Shown in pieces: positions 46,534 to 59,237 of a DNA stretch of 64,000 nucleotides. Each line of letters opens with the position of its first letter. Position 1 is the stretch's first letter. Below the pieces are notes generated by a model. It made no database searches, was not told the origin of the DNA, and saw only the letters and a list, made by a program, of their open reading frames with translations. The DNA is taken from the NCBI RefSeq assembly GCF_003217475.1, contig NZ_QJSP01000021.1, positions 35,773 through 99,772 on the forward strand. The letters run 5' to 3'. The translations under genes were made by a program, and so were the position numbers. The stretch is from Williamsia limnetica (GTDB taxonomy: Bacteria; Actinomycetota; Actinomycetes; Mycobacteriales; Mycobacteriaceae).

Positions 46534-47886
46534 ATGTCGATTTTCATCGGACAACTCGTCGGTTTCGGCATCGTTGTCCTGGTCTTCGTGAAATACATCC
46601 TGCCTGTTCTGCGCAAGACGATCGCCAAGCAGCAAGAGACGATCGCCGAGCAAGAGGCCGAGAGCGAGCGCGCCAAGGCAAAGCTCGCCGAGGCCAAGGA
46701 TGCCCACGCGAACGCACTGGAGCAGGCTCGGGCCGAGGCCAGCAGGATCCGCGAGGAAGCTCGCGGGGACTCGCAGGCCATCACCGAGCAGATGCGGGTG
46801 CAGGCGGACAAAGAGGTCAAGCGGATCTCGGAGCACGGCAAGGCTCAGGTCGAACTCAATCGGCAGAACCTCGTCCGTCAGCTCCGCGGCGAACTCGGTA
46901 TCGCGTCGCTCGACGTGGCCGCCAAGTTGGTCCGCGAGCATCTCGAGGACCCGGCCGCCAAGTCGGATTCCGTGGATCGTGCCATCTCCGAACTGGAAGG
47001 GATGGCCGGCGACGAAGAATCGTTTGACACCACTCCTGCATCGGAGACCGTGGGAACCCGATCGATGCGTGCAGTCAGCCGCGACTCGGTCCGCTCCCTG
47101 GCCCGCGGTTTCGACGAGAAGGCGTCATCGCTCGACGACGCCACTTTACACACCGTGGCAGAGGACCTGTCTTCTGTTGCCGCACTTCTGGTGACGAACC
47201 CTGTTCTGCGTAAGCACCTTTCGGAGAACGCCGATTCAACCGACCCGAAGGTCGCGCTCGTCGACTCGCTGTTCTCAGGCAAGGTCGCGGGCGCAACCCT
47301 CGACGTTCTCAAAAACGCCGTCGCCGCCAAATGGTCTACTGCCGGCGATTTCTCGACGGCCATCGAGCGGCTGTCGCGTCTGGCTCTACTGACCGTCGCC
47401 GACCGCGACGGAAAGATTTCCGAGGTCGAGGACGAACTGTTCCGCCTCGGTCGCCTGCTCATCGCCGAGCCGGAGCTCACCCGGTTGCTATCGGACTACC
47501 ACACCCCTGTGGAAGGCCGGATCCAGCTGGTGGACAACGTGATCGGCGGCAAGGTGACCGATCACACGAAAGCGCTTGTGGCCAACGCGGTTCGGCTACA
47601 GCACGGTTTGACCCCGATCGACGTCGCCATCGGTGACATCGCCGAACTGGCTGCAGCACGCCGCGGAGAGTCGGTCGCGCACGTGATCGCCGCGTCGGAG
47701 CTGACCGACGCGCAGACCGAACGCCTGTCTGCAGTGCTGGGCCGGATCTACCGTCGCGAGATGTCGGTGCAGACGGAGATCGATCCGCAGCTCCTGGGCG
47801 GACTGAAGGTGCTGGTCGCGGACGAACTGATCGAAGGCGACATCGCCAGCAGGTTGACCAAGGCCAGCGAAAGCCTGCCGAAGTAG
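46534..47886 (+). CDS. atpFH: Fused ATP synthase subunit b-delta
   Basis: 450 residues: N-terminal membrane helix ([24 protein letters not shown]), a b-like coiled coil to about residue 165, then a delta (OSCP) domain ending with [65 protein letters not shown]. This fusion is characteristic of Mycobacteriales. Three bases after atpF. Confidence 0.95.
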   Translation: MSIFIGQLVGFGIVVLVFVKYILPVLRKTIAKQQETIAEQEAESERAKAKLAEAKDAHANALEQARAEASRIREEARGDSQAITEQMRVQADKEVKRISEHGKAQVELNRQNLVRQLRGELGIASLDVAAKLVREHLEDPAAKSDSVDRAISELEGMAGDEESFDTTPASETVGTRSMRAVSRDSVRSLARGFDEKASSLDDATLHTVAEDLSSVAALLVTNPVLRKHLSENADSTDPKVALVDSLFSGKVAGATLDVLKNAVAAKWSTAGDFSTAIERLSRLALLTVADRDGKISEVEDELFRLGRLLIAEPELTRLLSDYHTPVEGRIQLVDNVIGGKVTDHTKALVANAVRLQHGLTPIDVAIGDIAELAAARRGESVAHVIAASELTDAQTERLSAVLGRIYRREMSVQTEIDPQLLGGLKVLVADELIEGDIASRLTKASESLPK

Positions 47887-47971
47887 CGACCCGCGAGCCC
47901 CTCCGGAAACCACTTCCGGAGTGGGCAGACAGAAGACCACAAGCACAAACGAAAGCAAGGAACGAGTACTC

Positions 47972-49603
47972 ATGGCGGAGTTGACGATCTCATCCGACGA
48001 GATCAAGGGAGCGATCGAGCAGTACGTCTCGTCATTCGAGGCCGACGCATCTCGCGAGGAAGTCGGCATTGTTACCGATACCGCTGACGGCATCGCTCAC
48101 GTGAGCGGTCTGCCCGGCGCGATGGCCAACGAACTCCTCGAGTTCCCCGGCGGTGTGCTGGGTGTGGCCCTGAACCTCGACGAGGATGAGGTCGGCGCGG
48201 TCATCCTCGGTAACTACGAGGAATTGCAAGAAGGCCAGCAGGTCAGTCGTACCGGTGAGGTGCTGTCGGTCCCCGTGGGCGACGCCTTCCTCGGACGCGT
48301 GGTGAACCCGCTTGGTCTGCCCATCGACGGACAGGGCGACATCGAGTCGAACGAGCAGCGCGTGCTCGAACTCCAGGCCGCCTCGGTGCTGGAGCGCCAG
48401 CCGGTCGAGGAGTCGCTCGCCACAGGCATCAAGGCCATCGACGCCATGACCGCCATCGGCCGTGGACAGCGCCAGCTGATCATCGGCGACCGCAAGACCG
48501 GCAAGACCGCGGTCTGCATCGACGCCATCCTCAACCAGAAGGCCAACTGGGAGAGCGGCGACGAGAGCAAGCAGGTTCGCTGCATCTACGTCGCGATCGG
48601 CCAGAAGGGCTCGACCATCGCCGGCGTCAAGACCGCGCTGGACGAGGCCGGAGCGATGGAATACACCACCATCGTCGCCGCACCCGCATCCGACTCGGCC
48701 GGCTTCAAGTGGCTCGCCCCGTACACCGGCTCGGCCATCGGCCAGCACTGGATGTACCAGGGCAAGCACGTCCTCATCGTGTTCGATGATCTCTCCAAGC
48801 AGGCCGAGGCCTACCGCGCCATCTCGCTGCTGCTGCGTCGTCCGCCGGGCCGCGAAGCGTACCCGGGTGACGTCTTCTACTTGCACTCCCGTTTGCTGGA
48901 GCGTTGCGCCAAGCTGTCCGACGAACTGGGAGGCGGATCGATGACCGGCCTGCCGATCATCGAGACCAAGGCCAACGACGTCTCGGCCTTCATCCCGACC
49001 AACGTCATCTCGATCACCGACGGTCAGGTCTTCCTCGAGTCCGATCTGTTCAACAAGGGTGTCCGGCCTGCCATCAACGTCGGTACCTCGGTGTCGCGCG
49101 TCGGTGGCGCAGCGCAGACCAAGGGCCTCAAGAAGGTCTCCGGTTCGCTGCGTCTGGAGCTCGCCCAGTTCCGCGAGCTCGAGGCGTTCTCGGCGTTCGC
49201 CTCGGACCTGGACGACGCCTCGAAGGCACAGCTCGAGCGCGGAGCCCGCTGGGTCGAGCTGCTGAAGCAAGACCAGTATTCACCGGTGTCGGTCGAGGAC
49301 CAGATCGTCTCGATCTACCTGGCCGGCGAAGGCCACTTCGACTCGGTCGCCATCGACGACGTGCGCGGCTATGAATCCGATCTCCTCGGCAACCTGCACC
49401 ACAGTGCCAAGGGTGTCTACGAGTCGATCGCCGGCGGCAAGGCGCTCTCGGACGACCAGGCCGAAGCGCTCAAGGACGCCGCTGACAACTTCAAGAAGTC
49501 GTACCAGGGCTCGGACGGCCCCGGAGGCGTGAACGAGGCCGACGCTGACGCGCTTGCCGCCGACGACGTCGAAAATGAAGAGATCAAGGTTCGGAAGTCC
49601 TAG
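47972..49603 (+). CDS. atpA: ATP synthase F1 subunit alpha, with C-terminal extension
   Basis: 543 residues from the ATG at 47972. Walker [17 protein letters not shown]; arginine-finger region [34 protein letters not shown]. The C-terminus carries about 30 extra acidic residues ([33 protein letters not shown]). In mycobacteria the equivalent extension suppresses ATP hydrolysis; the same latch is likely here, although this version differs in sequence. Confidence 0.97.
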   Translation: MAELTISSDEIKGAIEQYVSSFEADASREEVGIVTDTADGIAHVSGLPGAMANELLEFPGGVLGVALNLDEDEVGAVILGNYEELQEGQQVSRTGEVLSVPVGDAFLGRVVNPLGLPIDGQGDIESNEQRVLELQAASVLERQPVEESLATGIKAIDAMTAIGRGQRQLIIGDRKTGKTAVCIDAILNQKANWESGDESKQVRCIYVAIGQKGSTIAGVKTALDEAGAMEYTTIVAAPASDSAGFKWLAPYTGSAIGQHWMYQGKHVLIVFDDLSKQAEAYRAISLLLRRPPGREAYPGDVFYLHSRLLERCAKLSDELGGGSMTGLPIIETKANDVSAFIPTNVISITDGQVFLESDLFNKGVRPAINVGTSVSRVGGAAQTKGLKKVSGSLRLELAQFRELEAFSAFASDLDDASKAQLERGARWVELLKQDQYSPVSVEDQIVSIYLAGEGHFDSVAIDDVRGYESDLLGNLHHSAKGVYESIAGGKALSDDQAEALKDAADNFKKSYQGSDGPGGVNEADADALAADDVENEEIKVRKS

Positions 49604-49656
49604 GACATATGAACATCCGACCATTTTCGACTAATCCGAAAGGAGTGTGAGTTCCC

Positions 49657-52058
<2,402 letters not shown>

Positions 52059-52067
52059 CAGGTACTC

Positions 52068-52454
52068 ATGGCTGACACCGCATTCCACGTCGAGGTCGTC
52101 GCGGTGGATTCCGAGTTGTACTCCGGTGAGGCGACGTTCGTGATCGCGCAGACCACCGAAGGTGAACTCGGTCTCCTCGCCAACCACGAACCTCTCCTGG
52201 GTCAGCTGATCCAGGGTGGCTTCGTGTTGATCGAAGAGGAGGGCGGCTCGCGGAAAGTGGCGGCGGTCCAGGGTGGATTCCTTTCCGTCACCGGAGAGAG
52301 CGTCACCATCCTCGCCGAGTCCGCCGAATGGGCAGACGATCTCGATCGCACCACCGAAGAAGAGGCGCTCGACCTCGCTGAAGAGGGTTCGGACGAGTAC
52401 CTCCGCGCGCAATCTCGGCTACGCGCGCTCGATGAGTTGGGCCAAGTCAAGTAA
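52068..52454 (+). CDS. atpC: ATP synthase F1 subunit epsilon
   Basis: 128 residues: N-terminal beta-sandwich (FHVEVVAVDSELYSGEATFVIAQTTEGELGLLANHEPLLGQL) and a short C-terminal helical hairpin (EEALDLAEEGSDEYLRAQSRLRALDELGQVK). Slightly longer than the ~121 residues of mycobacteria. Last atp gene, followed by a strong terminator. Confidence 0.96.
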   Translation: MADTAFHVEVVAVDSELYSGEATFVIAQTTEGELGLLANHEPLLGQLIQGGFVLIEEEGGSRKVAAVQGGFLSVTGESVTILAESAEWADDLDRTTEEEALDLAEEGSDEYLRAQSRLRALDELGQVK

Positions 52455-52508
52455 GTCGCCGGACAAGTGGCATCCTGTTGACAGGGGCCATGTGAACGGC
52501 TGAACGGT

Positions 52509-52547
52509 ACCGGTCCCCGCAAACTTCACATGTTTGCGGGGATCGGT
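52509..52547 (+). terminator. Terminator hairpin of the atp operon
   Basis: ACCGGTCCCCGCAAAC (52509-52524) pairs with GTTTGCGGGGATCGGT (52532-52547): 16 pairs with one G-U and a 7-nt loop. Only a weak T-run follows. It sits 54 bases after the atpC stop and 33 bases before the DUF2550 start. Confidence 0.8.
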
Positions 52548-52579
52548 GCATTTAGCGGGGGCTGAAGGAGGTGTCGGTT

Positions 52580-53020
52580 GTGCACTGGAACTTGATTGCC
52601 CTCGTCGTGGTGGCGGTGGTCACCGTGGCGGTGTTCTACCTGGTCTATCGGATCACCCAGCTACGTGGATCCGGCACGTCGGCGTTGCTGCGAGTGCTGC
52701 CCGCCGAGGATGGACGCGCCTGGCGCCACGGTGTCGTGCGCTACGACGACAACGCGATGGAGTATTTTCGGCTCCGCAGTATGCGCGGTGGGCCTGCACG
52801 GTCGGTGTTGAGACAATCCGTCGTAACCAGAGGCCGTCGGACTCCGACCCCCGCAGAAGGCGATGTACTCGGGGACGGGATGGTCGTCCTGGAGCTGGCC
52901 GATCGTGGGGGCGCGTTCGAGCTGGCTCTCGATGCCGGTGCGGTGACAGCCTTCCAGTCCTGGCTCGAGTCCCGCCCGTCGCAGCGCGCCGAACGATCCC
53001 ATCGAGAACGGCGTCGTTAG
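52580..53020 (+). CDS. DUF2550 membrane protein
   Basis: 146 residues if the GTG at 52580 is used, because AAGGAG ends at 52570 and would touch the alternative GTG at 52571. One N-terminal membrane helix (LIALVVVAVVTVAVFYLVYRI) and a soluble domain matching DUF2550 (RHGVVRYDDNAMEYFRLRSMRGGPARSVLRQSVVTRGRR). Always found after atpC in Mycobacteriales; function unknown. Its stop overlaps the convergent adenosyltransferase stop. Confidence 0.85.
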   Translation: MHWNLIALVVVAVVTVAVFYLVYRITQLRGSGTSALLRVLPAEDGRAWRHGVVRYDDNAMEYFRLRSMRGGPARSVLRQSVVTRGRRTPTPAEGDVLGDGMVVLELADRGGAFELALDAGAVTAFQSWLESRPSQRAERSHRERRR

Positions 53021-53616
53021 TCTTTCTGATCCGATGCGGCGCGGGTGCGCTGCTCGCCTGGCTGCCAGAGCACGTCACCGCTGGGATTTGCCACTCGCGA
53101 CAGGATGAACAGCAGGTCCGACAACCGGTTGAGATATTGTGCCGGCAGGGTGCTGGTGTCGTCAGGAAACGCTTCGATCGCCGCCCATGCCGACCGCTCT
53201 GCCCTGCGCGTGACGGTACGCGCCACATGCAGCAGCGCACTGAGCGCGCTGCCTCCGGGCAGGATGAACGAGTTCAAAGGCTCGAGTTGGTCGGTGTAGT
53301 GGTCACACCAGACCTCGAGATCATCGATATAGCTCTGCAACAGGCGTAGCGGCGGATACTTCGGATTCTCGACCACAGGGGTGGACAGGTCCGCCCCGGC
53401 GTCGAAGAGGTCGTTCTGTACCCGGGTGAGGATCTCGGCGATCTCGGGGGCGGGGTCGCCCAATGCCAGCGCCGCCCCGATCGCAGCGTTCGCCTCGTCG
53501 CAATCGGCGTATGCGGCGACGCGGGGGTCATTCTTCGACACCCGGGAGAAGTCGCTGAGTCCCGTGGTACCGCTATCACCCGCGCGGGTGTAGATCCGGG
53601 TCAGATGTACAGCCAT
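53017..53616 (-). CDS. cobO: PduO-type cob(I)alamin adenosyltransferase
   Basis: 199 residues from the ATG at 53616 (MAVHLTRIYTRAGDSGTTGLSD); the frame is open further but the family starts here. Motifs: RIYTRAGDSGTTGL (ATP site), AYADCDEANAAIGAAL, and the cobalamin-contacting FILPGGSALSALLHVARTVTRRAERSA...YLNRLSDLLFILSR. It attaches the adenosyl group to cobalamin. Often annotated cobO in mycobacteria, although structurally PduO-like. Convergent with DUF2550 (overlapping stops) and divergent from murA. Confidence 0.93.
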   Translation of the reverse strand: MAVHLTRIYTRAGDSGTTGLSDFSRVSKNDPRVAAYADCDEANAAIGAALALGDPAPEIAEILTRVQNDLFDAGADLSTPVVENPKYPPLRLLQSYIDDLEVWCDHYTDQLEPLNSFILPGGSALSALLHVARTVTRRAERSAWAAIEAFPDDTSTLPAQYLNRLSDLLFILSRVANPSGDVLWQPGEQRTRAASDQKD

Positions 53617-53841
53617 GTGTGTAAACGTACCCGGTGGGGATGAACAGGCGAAAATGCCGGGCCGGGGCCGATATTCGTGATGGTCGTGTCTGCGGGCACG
53701 CCAATCGGTTGCAAAGTCGGCCAAGGCCTGAGCGCCTCGAAGGCCGCGGCCGAAGGCGGCTGATCGGCGCAGAAACGTTGGGTGCAGTGCTTATGTGGCC
53801 CGTCGCGGTTGCCGCGCGGCCGGTCGCTTACGCTACCTCTC

Positions 53842-55107
53842 GTGGGTGATGATCGTTTTCTGGTGACCGGCGGCGCACGGCTGTCCGGCGAGGTGCAGGT
53901 CGTGGGCGCCAAGAACAGTGTGCTGAAGCTGATGGCGGCGGCGCTGCTGGCCGAGGGGACGACGACCATCACCAATTGCCCGCAGATTCTCGATGTACCA
54001 CTGATGGCTGAGGTTCTGCGCGGTCTCGGGGCGACGGTGACCTGTTCTGGCGACACCGTGGTCATCGACACCCCTGCGGAGCCGAAGTACCACGCTGATT
54101 TCGACGCGGTCAAACAGTTTCGGGCCTCGGTCTGTGTGCTCGGGCCACTGGTCGCCCGCTGCCATCGCGCCGTGGTCGCCCTGCCGGGCGGCGACGCGAT
54201 CGGCTCGAGGCCCCTGGACATGCATCAGAACGGACTGCGTCTGCTCGGGGCGCACAGTGTCATCGAACACGGGTGCGTGGTCGCGGAGGCCGACAAACTG
54301 GTCGGAGCTCCGATTTCACTGGAGTTCCCGTCCGTGGGGGCCACCGAGAACATCCTGATGGCGGCAGTGCTGGCCGAGGGGACCACCACCATCGACAACG
54401 CGGCCCGCGAACCGGAGATCGTCGATCTGTGCGTGATGCTGGTCCAGATGGGCGCGAAGATCAGCGGGGCGGGCACCTCGACCCTGACCGTAGAGGGCGT
54501 CGAGCGTCTCACCCCCGTGACGCACCGCGTGATCGGTGATCGCATCGTCGGAGCCACCTGGGCGATTGCTGCCGTCATGACTCGCGGCGACATCACCGTT
54601 CAAGGCGTCGACCCCGCGCATCTGCAGCTGGTGCTGACCAAACTGGCCGGCGCCGGCGCCGAGATCACCAAGTACGACAACGGTTTCCGGGTCGTGCAAA
54701 CGACCCGCCCGAAGGCGGTCAACTACTCGACGCTGCCGTTCCCCGGATTTCCGACGGACTTGCAGCCCATGGTCATCGGGTTGGCCGCGATCAGCGAGGG
54801 GATGTCGGTGATCACCGAAAACGTCTTCGAGGCCCGATTCCGTTTCGTCGAAGAGATGGTCCGCCTCGGCTCCGACGCCCGGACCGACGGTCACCACGCC
54901 GTGATCCGGGGCATCGAACGACTGTCCAGCGCTCCCGTGTGGAGTTCGGACATCCGCGCCGGTGCCGGGCTGGTGCTGGCCGGGCTGGTGGCCGACGGTG
55001 TCACCGAAGTCCACGACGTGTCGCACATCGACCGCGGCTATCCGGACTTCGTGGAGATCATGCGCAGCCTCGGCGGCGACATCGAACGGGTCACGCCCGA
55101 GGAGTGA
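53842..55107 (+). CDS. murA: UDP-N-acetylglucosamine 1-carboxyvinyltransferase, fosfomycin-resistant type
   Basis: 421 residues from the GTG at 53842 ([25 protein letters not shown]). EPSP-synthase fold; first committed step of peptidoglycan synthesis. The catalytic loop reads [15 protein letters not shown]: Asp118 (codon 54193-54195) stands where most bacteria have the Cys alkylated by fosfomycin. The same Cys-to-Asp change explains intrinsic resistance in M. tuberculosis. A 225-bp divergent spacer separates it from cobO. Confidence 0.97.
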   Translation: MGDDRFLVTGGARLSGEVQVVGAKNSVLKLMAAALLAEGTTTITNCPQILDVPLMAEVLRGLGATVTCSGDTVVIDTPAEPKYHADFDAVKQFRASVCVLGPLVARCHRAVVALPGGDAIGSRPLDMHQNGLRLLGAHSVIEHGCVVAEADKLVGAPISLEFPSVGATENILMAAVLAEGTTTIDNAAREPEIVDLCVMLVQMGAKISGAGTSTLTVEGVERLTPVTHRVIGDRIVGATWAIAAVMTRGDITVQGVDPAHLQLVLTKLAGAGAEITKYDNGFRVVQTTRPKAVNYSTLPFPGFPTDLQPMVIGLAAISEGMSVITENVFEARFRFVEEMVRLGSDARTDGHHAVIRGIERLSSAPVWSSDIRAGAGLVLAGLVADGVTEVHDVSHIDRGYPDFVEIMRSLGGDIERVTPEE

Positions 55108-55120
55108 GTGCGGCATCGCC

Positions 55121-55159
55121 TGTCCATATGGCCAGGTGCGGTAGCTGTCGGTATGGACA
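55121..55159. promoter_or_regulatory. Inverted TGTCCATA sites upstream of mno
   Basis: TGTCCATA (55121-55128) and TATGGACA (55152-55159) form an inverted pair 31 bp centre to centre, about 105-140 bp before the mno start. A related CTGTCCAAA pair lies upstream of mftM. Candidate binding sites for the cluster's response regulator; inferred. Confidence 0.45.
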
Positions 55160-55261
55160 TGGTTACCGGTGGCCGGGTCAGGTGCCCTTGTGCGTGGTGT
55201 GACCTGGGCAACATCCTTGTGAGGCAACAGTTTTCTGCCCTCGCAAAAGGAGAGTCCGGCA

Positions 55262-56533
55262 ATGGCCATTGAGCTCAACCAGATTTGGGATTTCCCGATC
55301 AAGGAATTCCACCCGTTCCCCAAAGCCAAGCTCGGTGTCGGCGCGCACGACATGATCGGCGTCGAGGCAAAAGACCTCGGAATGTCACGGGTTCTGCTCA
55401 TGACCACCGGTCTCCGCGGTTCGGGCATCATCGAAGAACTGATCGGCAAGATCGAGTACCAGGGTGTCGATGTGGTCCTCTACGACAAGGTGGAGTCCAA
55501 CCCCAAGGACTACAACTGCATGGATTCGGCTGCGCTGTACCAGTCGGAGAAGTGTGACGGCATCATCTCCGTCGGTGGTGGCTCGAGCCACGATGCCGCC
55601 AAGGGCGCCCGCATGGTCATTGCCCACGATGGCCGCAACATCAATGAGTTCGAGGGTTTCTCGAAGGCGACGAACAAGGAGAACCCGAAGCACATCGCCG
55701 TATCCACCACGGCAGGTACCGGTTCGGAGACCTCGTGGGCGTACGTCATCACCGACACGTCGGACATGAACAACCCGCACAAGTGGGTTGCCTTCGACGA
55801 CACCTGCCTCGTCGACCTCGCGATGGACGACCCGCTGCTGTACTACACCTGCCCCGAGCACTTCACAGCATTCTGTGGCTTCGACGTACTGGCCCACGCC
55901 AGTGAGCCGTACGTCTCGCGACTGGACTTCGCACCGTCGCTGGGTAATGCGAAGTACTCGATCGAGCTGATCCGCGATCACCTGCGGACTGCGGTGTACG
56001 ACCCCCGCAATCTCGAGGCCCGTACCGGCATGATGCACGCGCAATACATTGCGGCGCAGGCCTTCAACTCGGGAGGTCTGGGATTGGTGCACTCGATGTC
56101 GCACGCGGTGAGCGCCTTCTACGACAGCCACCACGGACTCAACAATGCCATCGCGCTTCCTCGTGTGTGGGAGTACAACCTCCCGTCGCGCTTCGAGCGC
56201 TATGCAGAGATCGCCGCCCTCATGGGTGTCGACACCTCGAAGATGACCAAGGTCCAGGCAGCTGACGCGGCAGTCGAGGAGGCGATCCGACTTTCGAAGG
56301 ACCTCGGAATCCCGGACAACTTCGGTCAACTGTCGGTCAACAGCTACGACAAGAACCGGATGAACACCGGTAAGTACGAGGGTCGTGGCGACAAGATGGA
56401 CACCTCGGACAAGCAGATCAAGGCCGTCGCCGAACACATGATGGGCGACTGGTGCACGCCGGGCAATCCCCGCGAGTCGACTGTCGAATCGCTGATCCCG
56501 ATGGTCACGCACGCGTTCACCGGTACGTACTGA
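55262..56533 (+). CDS. mno: NDMA-dependent methanol dehydrogenase (nicotinoprotein, mycofactocin-linked)
   Basis: 423 residues; AAAAGGAGAG upstream. Group III metal-dependent alcohol dehydrogenase of the Mno/Mdo type: MAIELNQIWDFPIKEFHPFPKAKLGVGAHDMIGVEAKDLG is characteristic. NAD-binding GGGSSHDAAKGARM; metal ligands Asp and His in CGFDVLAHASEPYVSR, His in HSMSHAVSAFYDS and His in HHGLNNAIALP, all intact. These enzymes hold NAD(H) tightly and pass electrons to an external acceptor: the dye NDMA in vitro, mycofactocin in vivo. Oxidises methanol and other small alcohols. Heads a module with maturation-like MoxR/VWA genes, a two-component system and MftM. Confidence 0.93.
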   Translation: MAIELNQIWDFPIKEFHPFPKAKLGVGAHDMIGVEAKDLGMSRVLLMTTGLRGSGIIEELIGKIEYQGVDVVLYDKVESNPKDYNCMDSAALYQSEKCDGIISVGGGSSHDAAKGARMVIAHDGRNINEFEGFSKATNKENPKHIAVSTTAGTGSETSWAYVITDTSDMNNPHKWVAFDDTCLVDLAMDDPLLYYTCPEHFTAFCGFDVLAHASEPYVSRLDFAPSLGNAKYSIELIRDHLRTAVYDPRNLEARTGMMHAQYIAAQAFNSGGLGLVHSMSHAVSAFYDSHHGLNNAIALPRVWEYNLPSRFERYAEIAALMGVDTSKMTKVQAADAAVEEAIRLSKDLGIPDNFGQLSVNSYDKNRMNTGKYEGRGDKMDTSDKQIKAVAEHMMGDWCTPGNPRESTVESLIPMVTHAFTGTY

Positions 56534-56561
56534 GTTTTCCCGCTCACCAAGAAAGGACGGC

Positions 56562-57617
56562 ATGACTGAGTTGGCGGACGTGAACCAGACCGGTTCGCAG
56601 GCTGAGGCTTTCGAGAGTCCGGGTGCTCTCGCGGATGCGCTTCGGGGCGAGGGTTACGTCATCGATCGCGACCTCTCGGTGGTGGTACACCTGGCAACCG
56701 TGCTGGGCAGGCCTCTGCTGCTGGAAGGACCCGCGGGAGTGGGCAAGACCGAACTCGCGAAGTCGTTGGCGGCGGCCTCGGGCCGTCGGCTGATCAGACT
56801 GCAGTGCTACGAGGGCCTCGATGACGCTCGTGCACTGTACGAATGGGATTACGCCCGTCAGCTGCTCCATGTCCAGATGCTCCGCGACCGGATCACGGCG
56901 GAGTTGTCCGAGTACGAGGATCTGTCGTCCGCCTCGGCGGCCCTGGCGCGCAAGGACGTCGGTGTGTTCACCGAGGACTTCCTGGTCGCCAGGCCGCTGT
57001 TGGCGGCGATCCTCTCACCGGAGCCGGTGGTGCTGTTGATCGACGAGATCGACCGTACAGACGAGGCGATGGAAGCTGTGATGTTGGAGGTGCTGGCCGA
57101 ACGACAGGTCACCATCCCCGAACTGGGTAGCTTCACGGCCCGTTCCGAACCGTGGATCGTATTGACCTCGAATGACACCCGGGAACTGTCGGCGGCGTTG
57201 AAGCGGCGTTGTGTGCATTTCTCCGTGGAGTATCCCGATGCTGCGCGGGAGCGGGAGATCGTGGCGTCGCGGGCCCCGGAGGTCGAGGAGGCGGCAGTCG
57301 CCGACGTGGTGGCACTGGCGGGACGGCTCCGTGATCTGCCATTGCGCAAGAGCCCGTCGATCGCCGAGGTGATCGACGCCGCGCGGGCGGCCGCGATCCT
57401 GGGTGATGATTCACCCGATCGCACCAGAGCACTGATGTCGCTGCTGGTGAAGTTCGGCGCCGACGTCGACACCGCGATGACCGCACTGCGCAGCGAGGCT
57501 GGGTCAGATCAGTCGCGCGCCGCCACGGAGATCGCTGCAGACGGCAGCAGTCCACGCGGTTCGGTGACCTCGGCGGCGTTCGGCGCGGGCCGCGCCCGGT
57601 CGGCAGGCCGGCGATAG
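56562..57617 (+). CDS. MoxR-family AAA+ ATPase (CoxD-like)
   Basis: 351 residues; AAAGGA upstream, 28 bp after mno. Walker A LLEGPAGVGKTELAKSLAAA, Walker B VVLLIDEIDRTDEAMEAVMLEVLAERQ, sensor region WIVLTSNDTRELSAALKRRCVHFSVEYPD. The MoxR subfamily works with VWA proteins as chaperones for metalloenzyme assembly (CoxD/CoxE, RavA/ViaA, NorQ/NorD). The VWA partner follows after two bases. Probable client: Mno or the ErcA-like dehydrogenase, inferred from neighbours. The last ~50 residues are low-complexity. Confidence 0.9.
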   Translation: MTELADVNQTGSQAEAFESPGALADALRGEGYVIDRDLSVVVHLATVLGRPLLLEGPAGVGKTELAKSLAAASGRRLIRLQCYEGLDDARALYEWDYARQLLHVQMLRDRITAELSEYEDLSSASAALARKDVGVFTEDFLVARPLLAAILSPEPVVLLIDEIDRTDEAMEAVMLEVLAERQVTIPELGSFTARSEPWIVLTSNDTRELSAALKRRCVHFSVEYPDAAREREIVASRAPEVEEAAVADVVALAGRLRDLPLRKSPSIAEVIDAARAAAILGDDSPDRTRALMSLLVKFGADVDTAMTALRSEAGSDQSRAATEIAADGSSPRGSVTSAAFGAGRARSAGRR

Positions 57618-57619
57618 CG

Positions 57620-59173
57620 GTGGTCGAGTCGGCGGTGAGGGCATCGGGGTCACAGAGTTCCGGGGTAGGGGTCGCTCGCCGCGACCCCGTCCTGGACATC
57701 GTGGCAGGGGTTCTGGGTCGAATGCTCCGTCGGCGCGGGGTGCGGGTGTCGCCCGCAGAGACCATCGAGGCGCGACGGGTCCTGGCGTTGTTCGGCACGG
57801 ACCTACCGGTGCTGCGGCCGGCCCTGCAGGCCGTGACGGTGAAGTACGACTACGAGGTCGAGGCCTTCGAGTCGGTGTTCACCGCATTGTTCATCGACGG
57901 ACCGTCCGCCGCCCACAGTCCTGACGCGCTCCCCGCGATCAGGGGCACCGCGGGCGGCCTGCCGGAAGAGTTCGCCTGGGACCCCGAGTTCGAAGGCGCT
58001 TCCCGGATGATCGGCGCCGATGAGCACACCGACGAGATCGGTGACCTGATGGAGACCGATTCTGAGGGTGCCGAACGGCACGGGGATTCCGCGCATCGTG
58101 AAGAGAACGACTTCACGGTGTCCTCGGGTGCGGAATCGCTTGCGGTCGACCCCGATTCGGATTCGGTGTCCGGCGGCATCACGTACACGATCGAGGTCGA
58201 CAACGCAGGCGCTGCCGATGTGGGGGAGATGGCGTCGTCGCCGATGCGGGTGCGATCAGGACTTCTGACCATCACCGATGCCCAGGCGGTGCTCGCCGGA
58301 CTCGACGGCTACGACGCCCGGCGCGTCTACGGAACTGCGGGCGACGATGACCTCACCGCCGCTCAACTGGACCATCTGATGGCCGCCATCGAAGCTTTCG
58401 TCGAGGCGCTGACACCTCCGGTACCGACCACCTCGCCGGCTGCACCCGCCGGCGACGCAGTGGCGGTGACGCGCGCCGACATCGACCAGGCGTGCCATCG
58501 CATCATCCGCCGGATGCGGGGTGCCCCCAGGACGCGTGCGCGATCGCAGGGCAGCGGCAGGCTCGCGATCCGGCACACGCTTCGAGCCGCGTTGAAAACA
58601 GACGGCGATCCGGTCCATCTTTTCCGGCGTACCCGTGTTACCGGCCGGATTCGACTCCTCATCGTTGCTGATGTGTCCCTGTCGGTGCGGCCGGTTGCGG
58701 GCTTCATCCTGCGGATGGCGCAATCGCTGCACGGCATCGCCGACCGCTGCACGGTGCTGGCGTTCGTGGACGATCCGATTGACGTGACGACCCCGCTGTT
58801 GGTGGGCCACGGCGATGATGCGCTGGCTCGAGTACTGTCGGCGCCCGGCCTAGATCTGGCCGCGACCAGCGACTACGGGCAAGTTCTCGAAAGGATGCTC
58901 TCGACCCACGGAGGGTTGCTCGACCGACGGACCAGCGTGCTGTTCGTGGGGGATGCCCGCAGCAACGGTTTCGCCGGCCATCCGGAATTGCTGGGCGAAC
59001 TCAGGCGTCGGGTCCATCGGCTCGCCTGGATCACTCCCGAGCCGAGCAGGTATTGGAACCAGGCAGGCTGCGACATGACCGAGTATTCGGCTCACTGTGA
59101 CGAGGTCGTGTCGGCGCGCGATGCGGCAGAATTGATCGAGCGGGCCGACGAGATCGGTACGGCACTCTCGTGA
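57620..59173 (+). CDS. CoxE-like VWA-domain protein
   Basis: 517 residues; GTG start two bases after the AAA+ gene. The N-terminal ~130 residues resemble CoxE proteins; a central acidic region (~130-215) is poorly conserved; the VWA-like domain starts near residue 350 with RIRLLIVADVSLSVRPVAGFILRM, whose DVSLS supplies a DxSxS MIDAS, and continues with TSDYGQVLERML and SVLFVGDARSNGF. Pairs with the MoxR ATPase as a presumed activation or insertion machine. It is unusual to see this pair dedicated to an alcohol dehydrogenase. Confidence 0.85.
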   Translation: MVESAVRASGSQSSGVGVARRDPVLDIVAGVLGRMLRRRGVRVSPAETIEARRVLALFGTDLPVLRPALQAVTVKYDYEVEAFESVFTALFIDGPSAAHSPDALPAIRGTAGGLPEEFAWDPEFEGASRMIGADEHTDEIGDLMETDSEGAERHGDSAHREENDFTVSSGAESLAVDPDSDSVSGGITYTIEVDNAGAADVGEMASSPMRVRSGLLTITDAQAVLAGLDGYDARRVYGTAGDDDLTAAQLDHLMAAIEAFVEALTPPVPTTSPAAPAGDAVAVTRADIDQACHRIIRRMRGAPRTRARSQGSGRLAIRHTLRAALKTDGDPVHLFRRTRVTGRIRLLIVADVSLSVRPVAGFILRMAQSLHGIADRCTVLAFVDDPIDVTTPLLVGHGDDALARVLSAPGLDLAATSDYGQVLERMLSTHGGLLDRRTSVLFVGDARSNGFAGHPELLGELRRRVHRLAWITPEPSRYWNQAGCDMTEYSAHCDEVVSARDAAELIERADEIGTALS

Positions 59174-59178
59174 TGGCG

Positions 59179-59195
59179 GCGGCGGAAACCGCCGC
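59179..59195 (+). terminator. Small GC hairpin between the VWA gene and the Fe-ADH gene
   Basis: GCGGCGG-AAA-CCGCCGC, a perfect 7-bp stem with a three-base loop starting six bases after the VWA stop. No T-tract. It could be an attenuator or mRNA stabiliser within the operon. Confidence 0.35.
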
Positions 59196-59237
59196 AACCC
59201 GCGGTCGTGAGTTGTTTATCGGAGTAGGAATAGACAG

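Noticed and set aside
48032..49270. 412-codon frame antisense to atpA
   Set aside because: Shadow frame opposite a universally conserved gene.
55108..55261. Searched for a mycofactocin precursor (MftA) gene next to mno
   Set aside because: No small frame ending in the IDGxCGVY signature was found here or beside mftM; mft genes must lie elsewhere.
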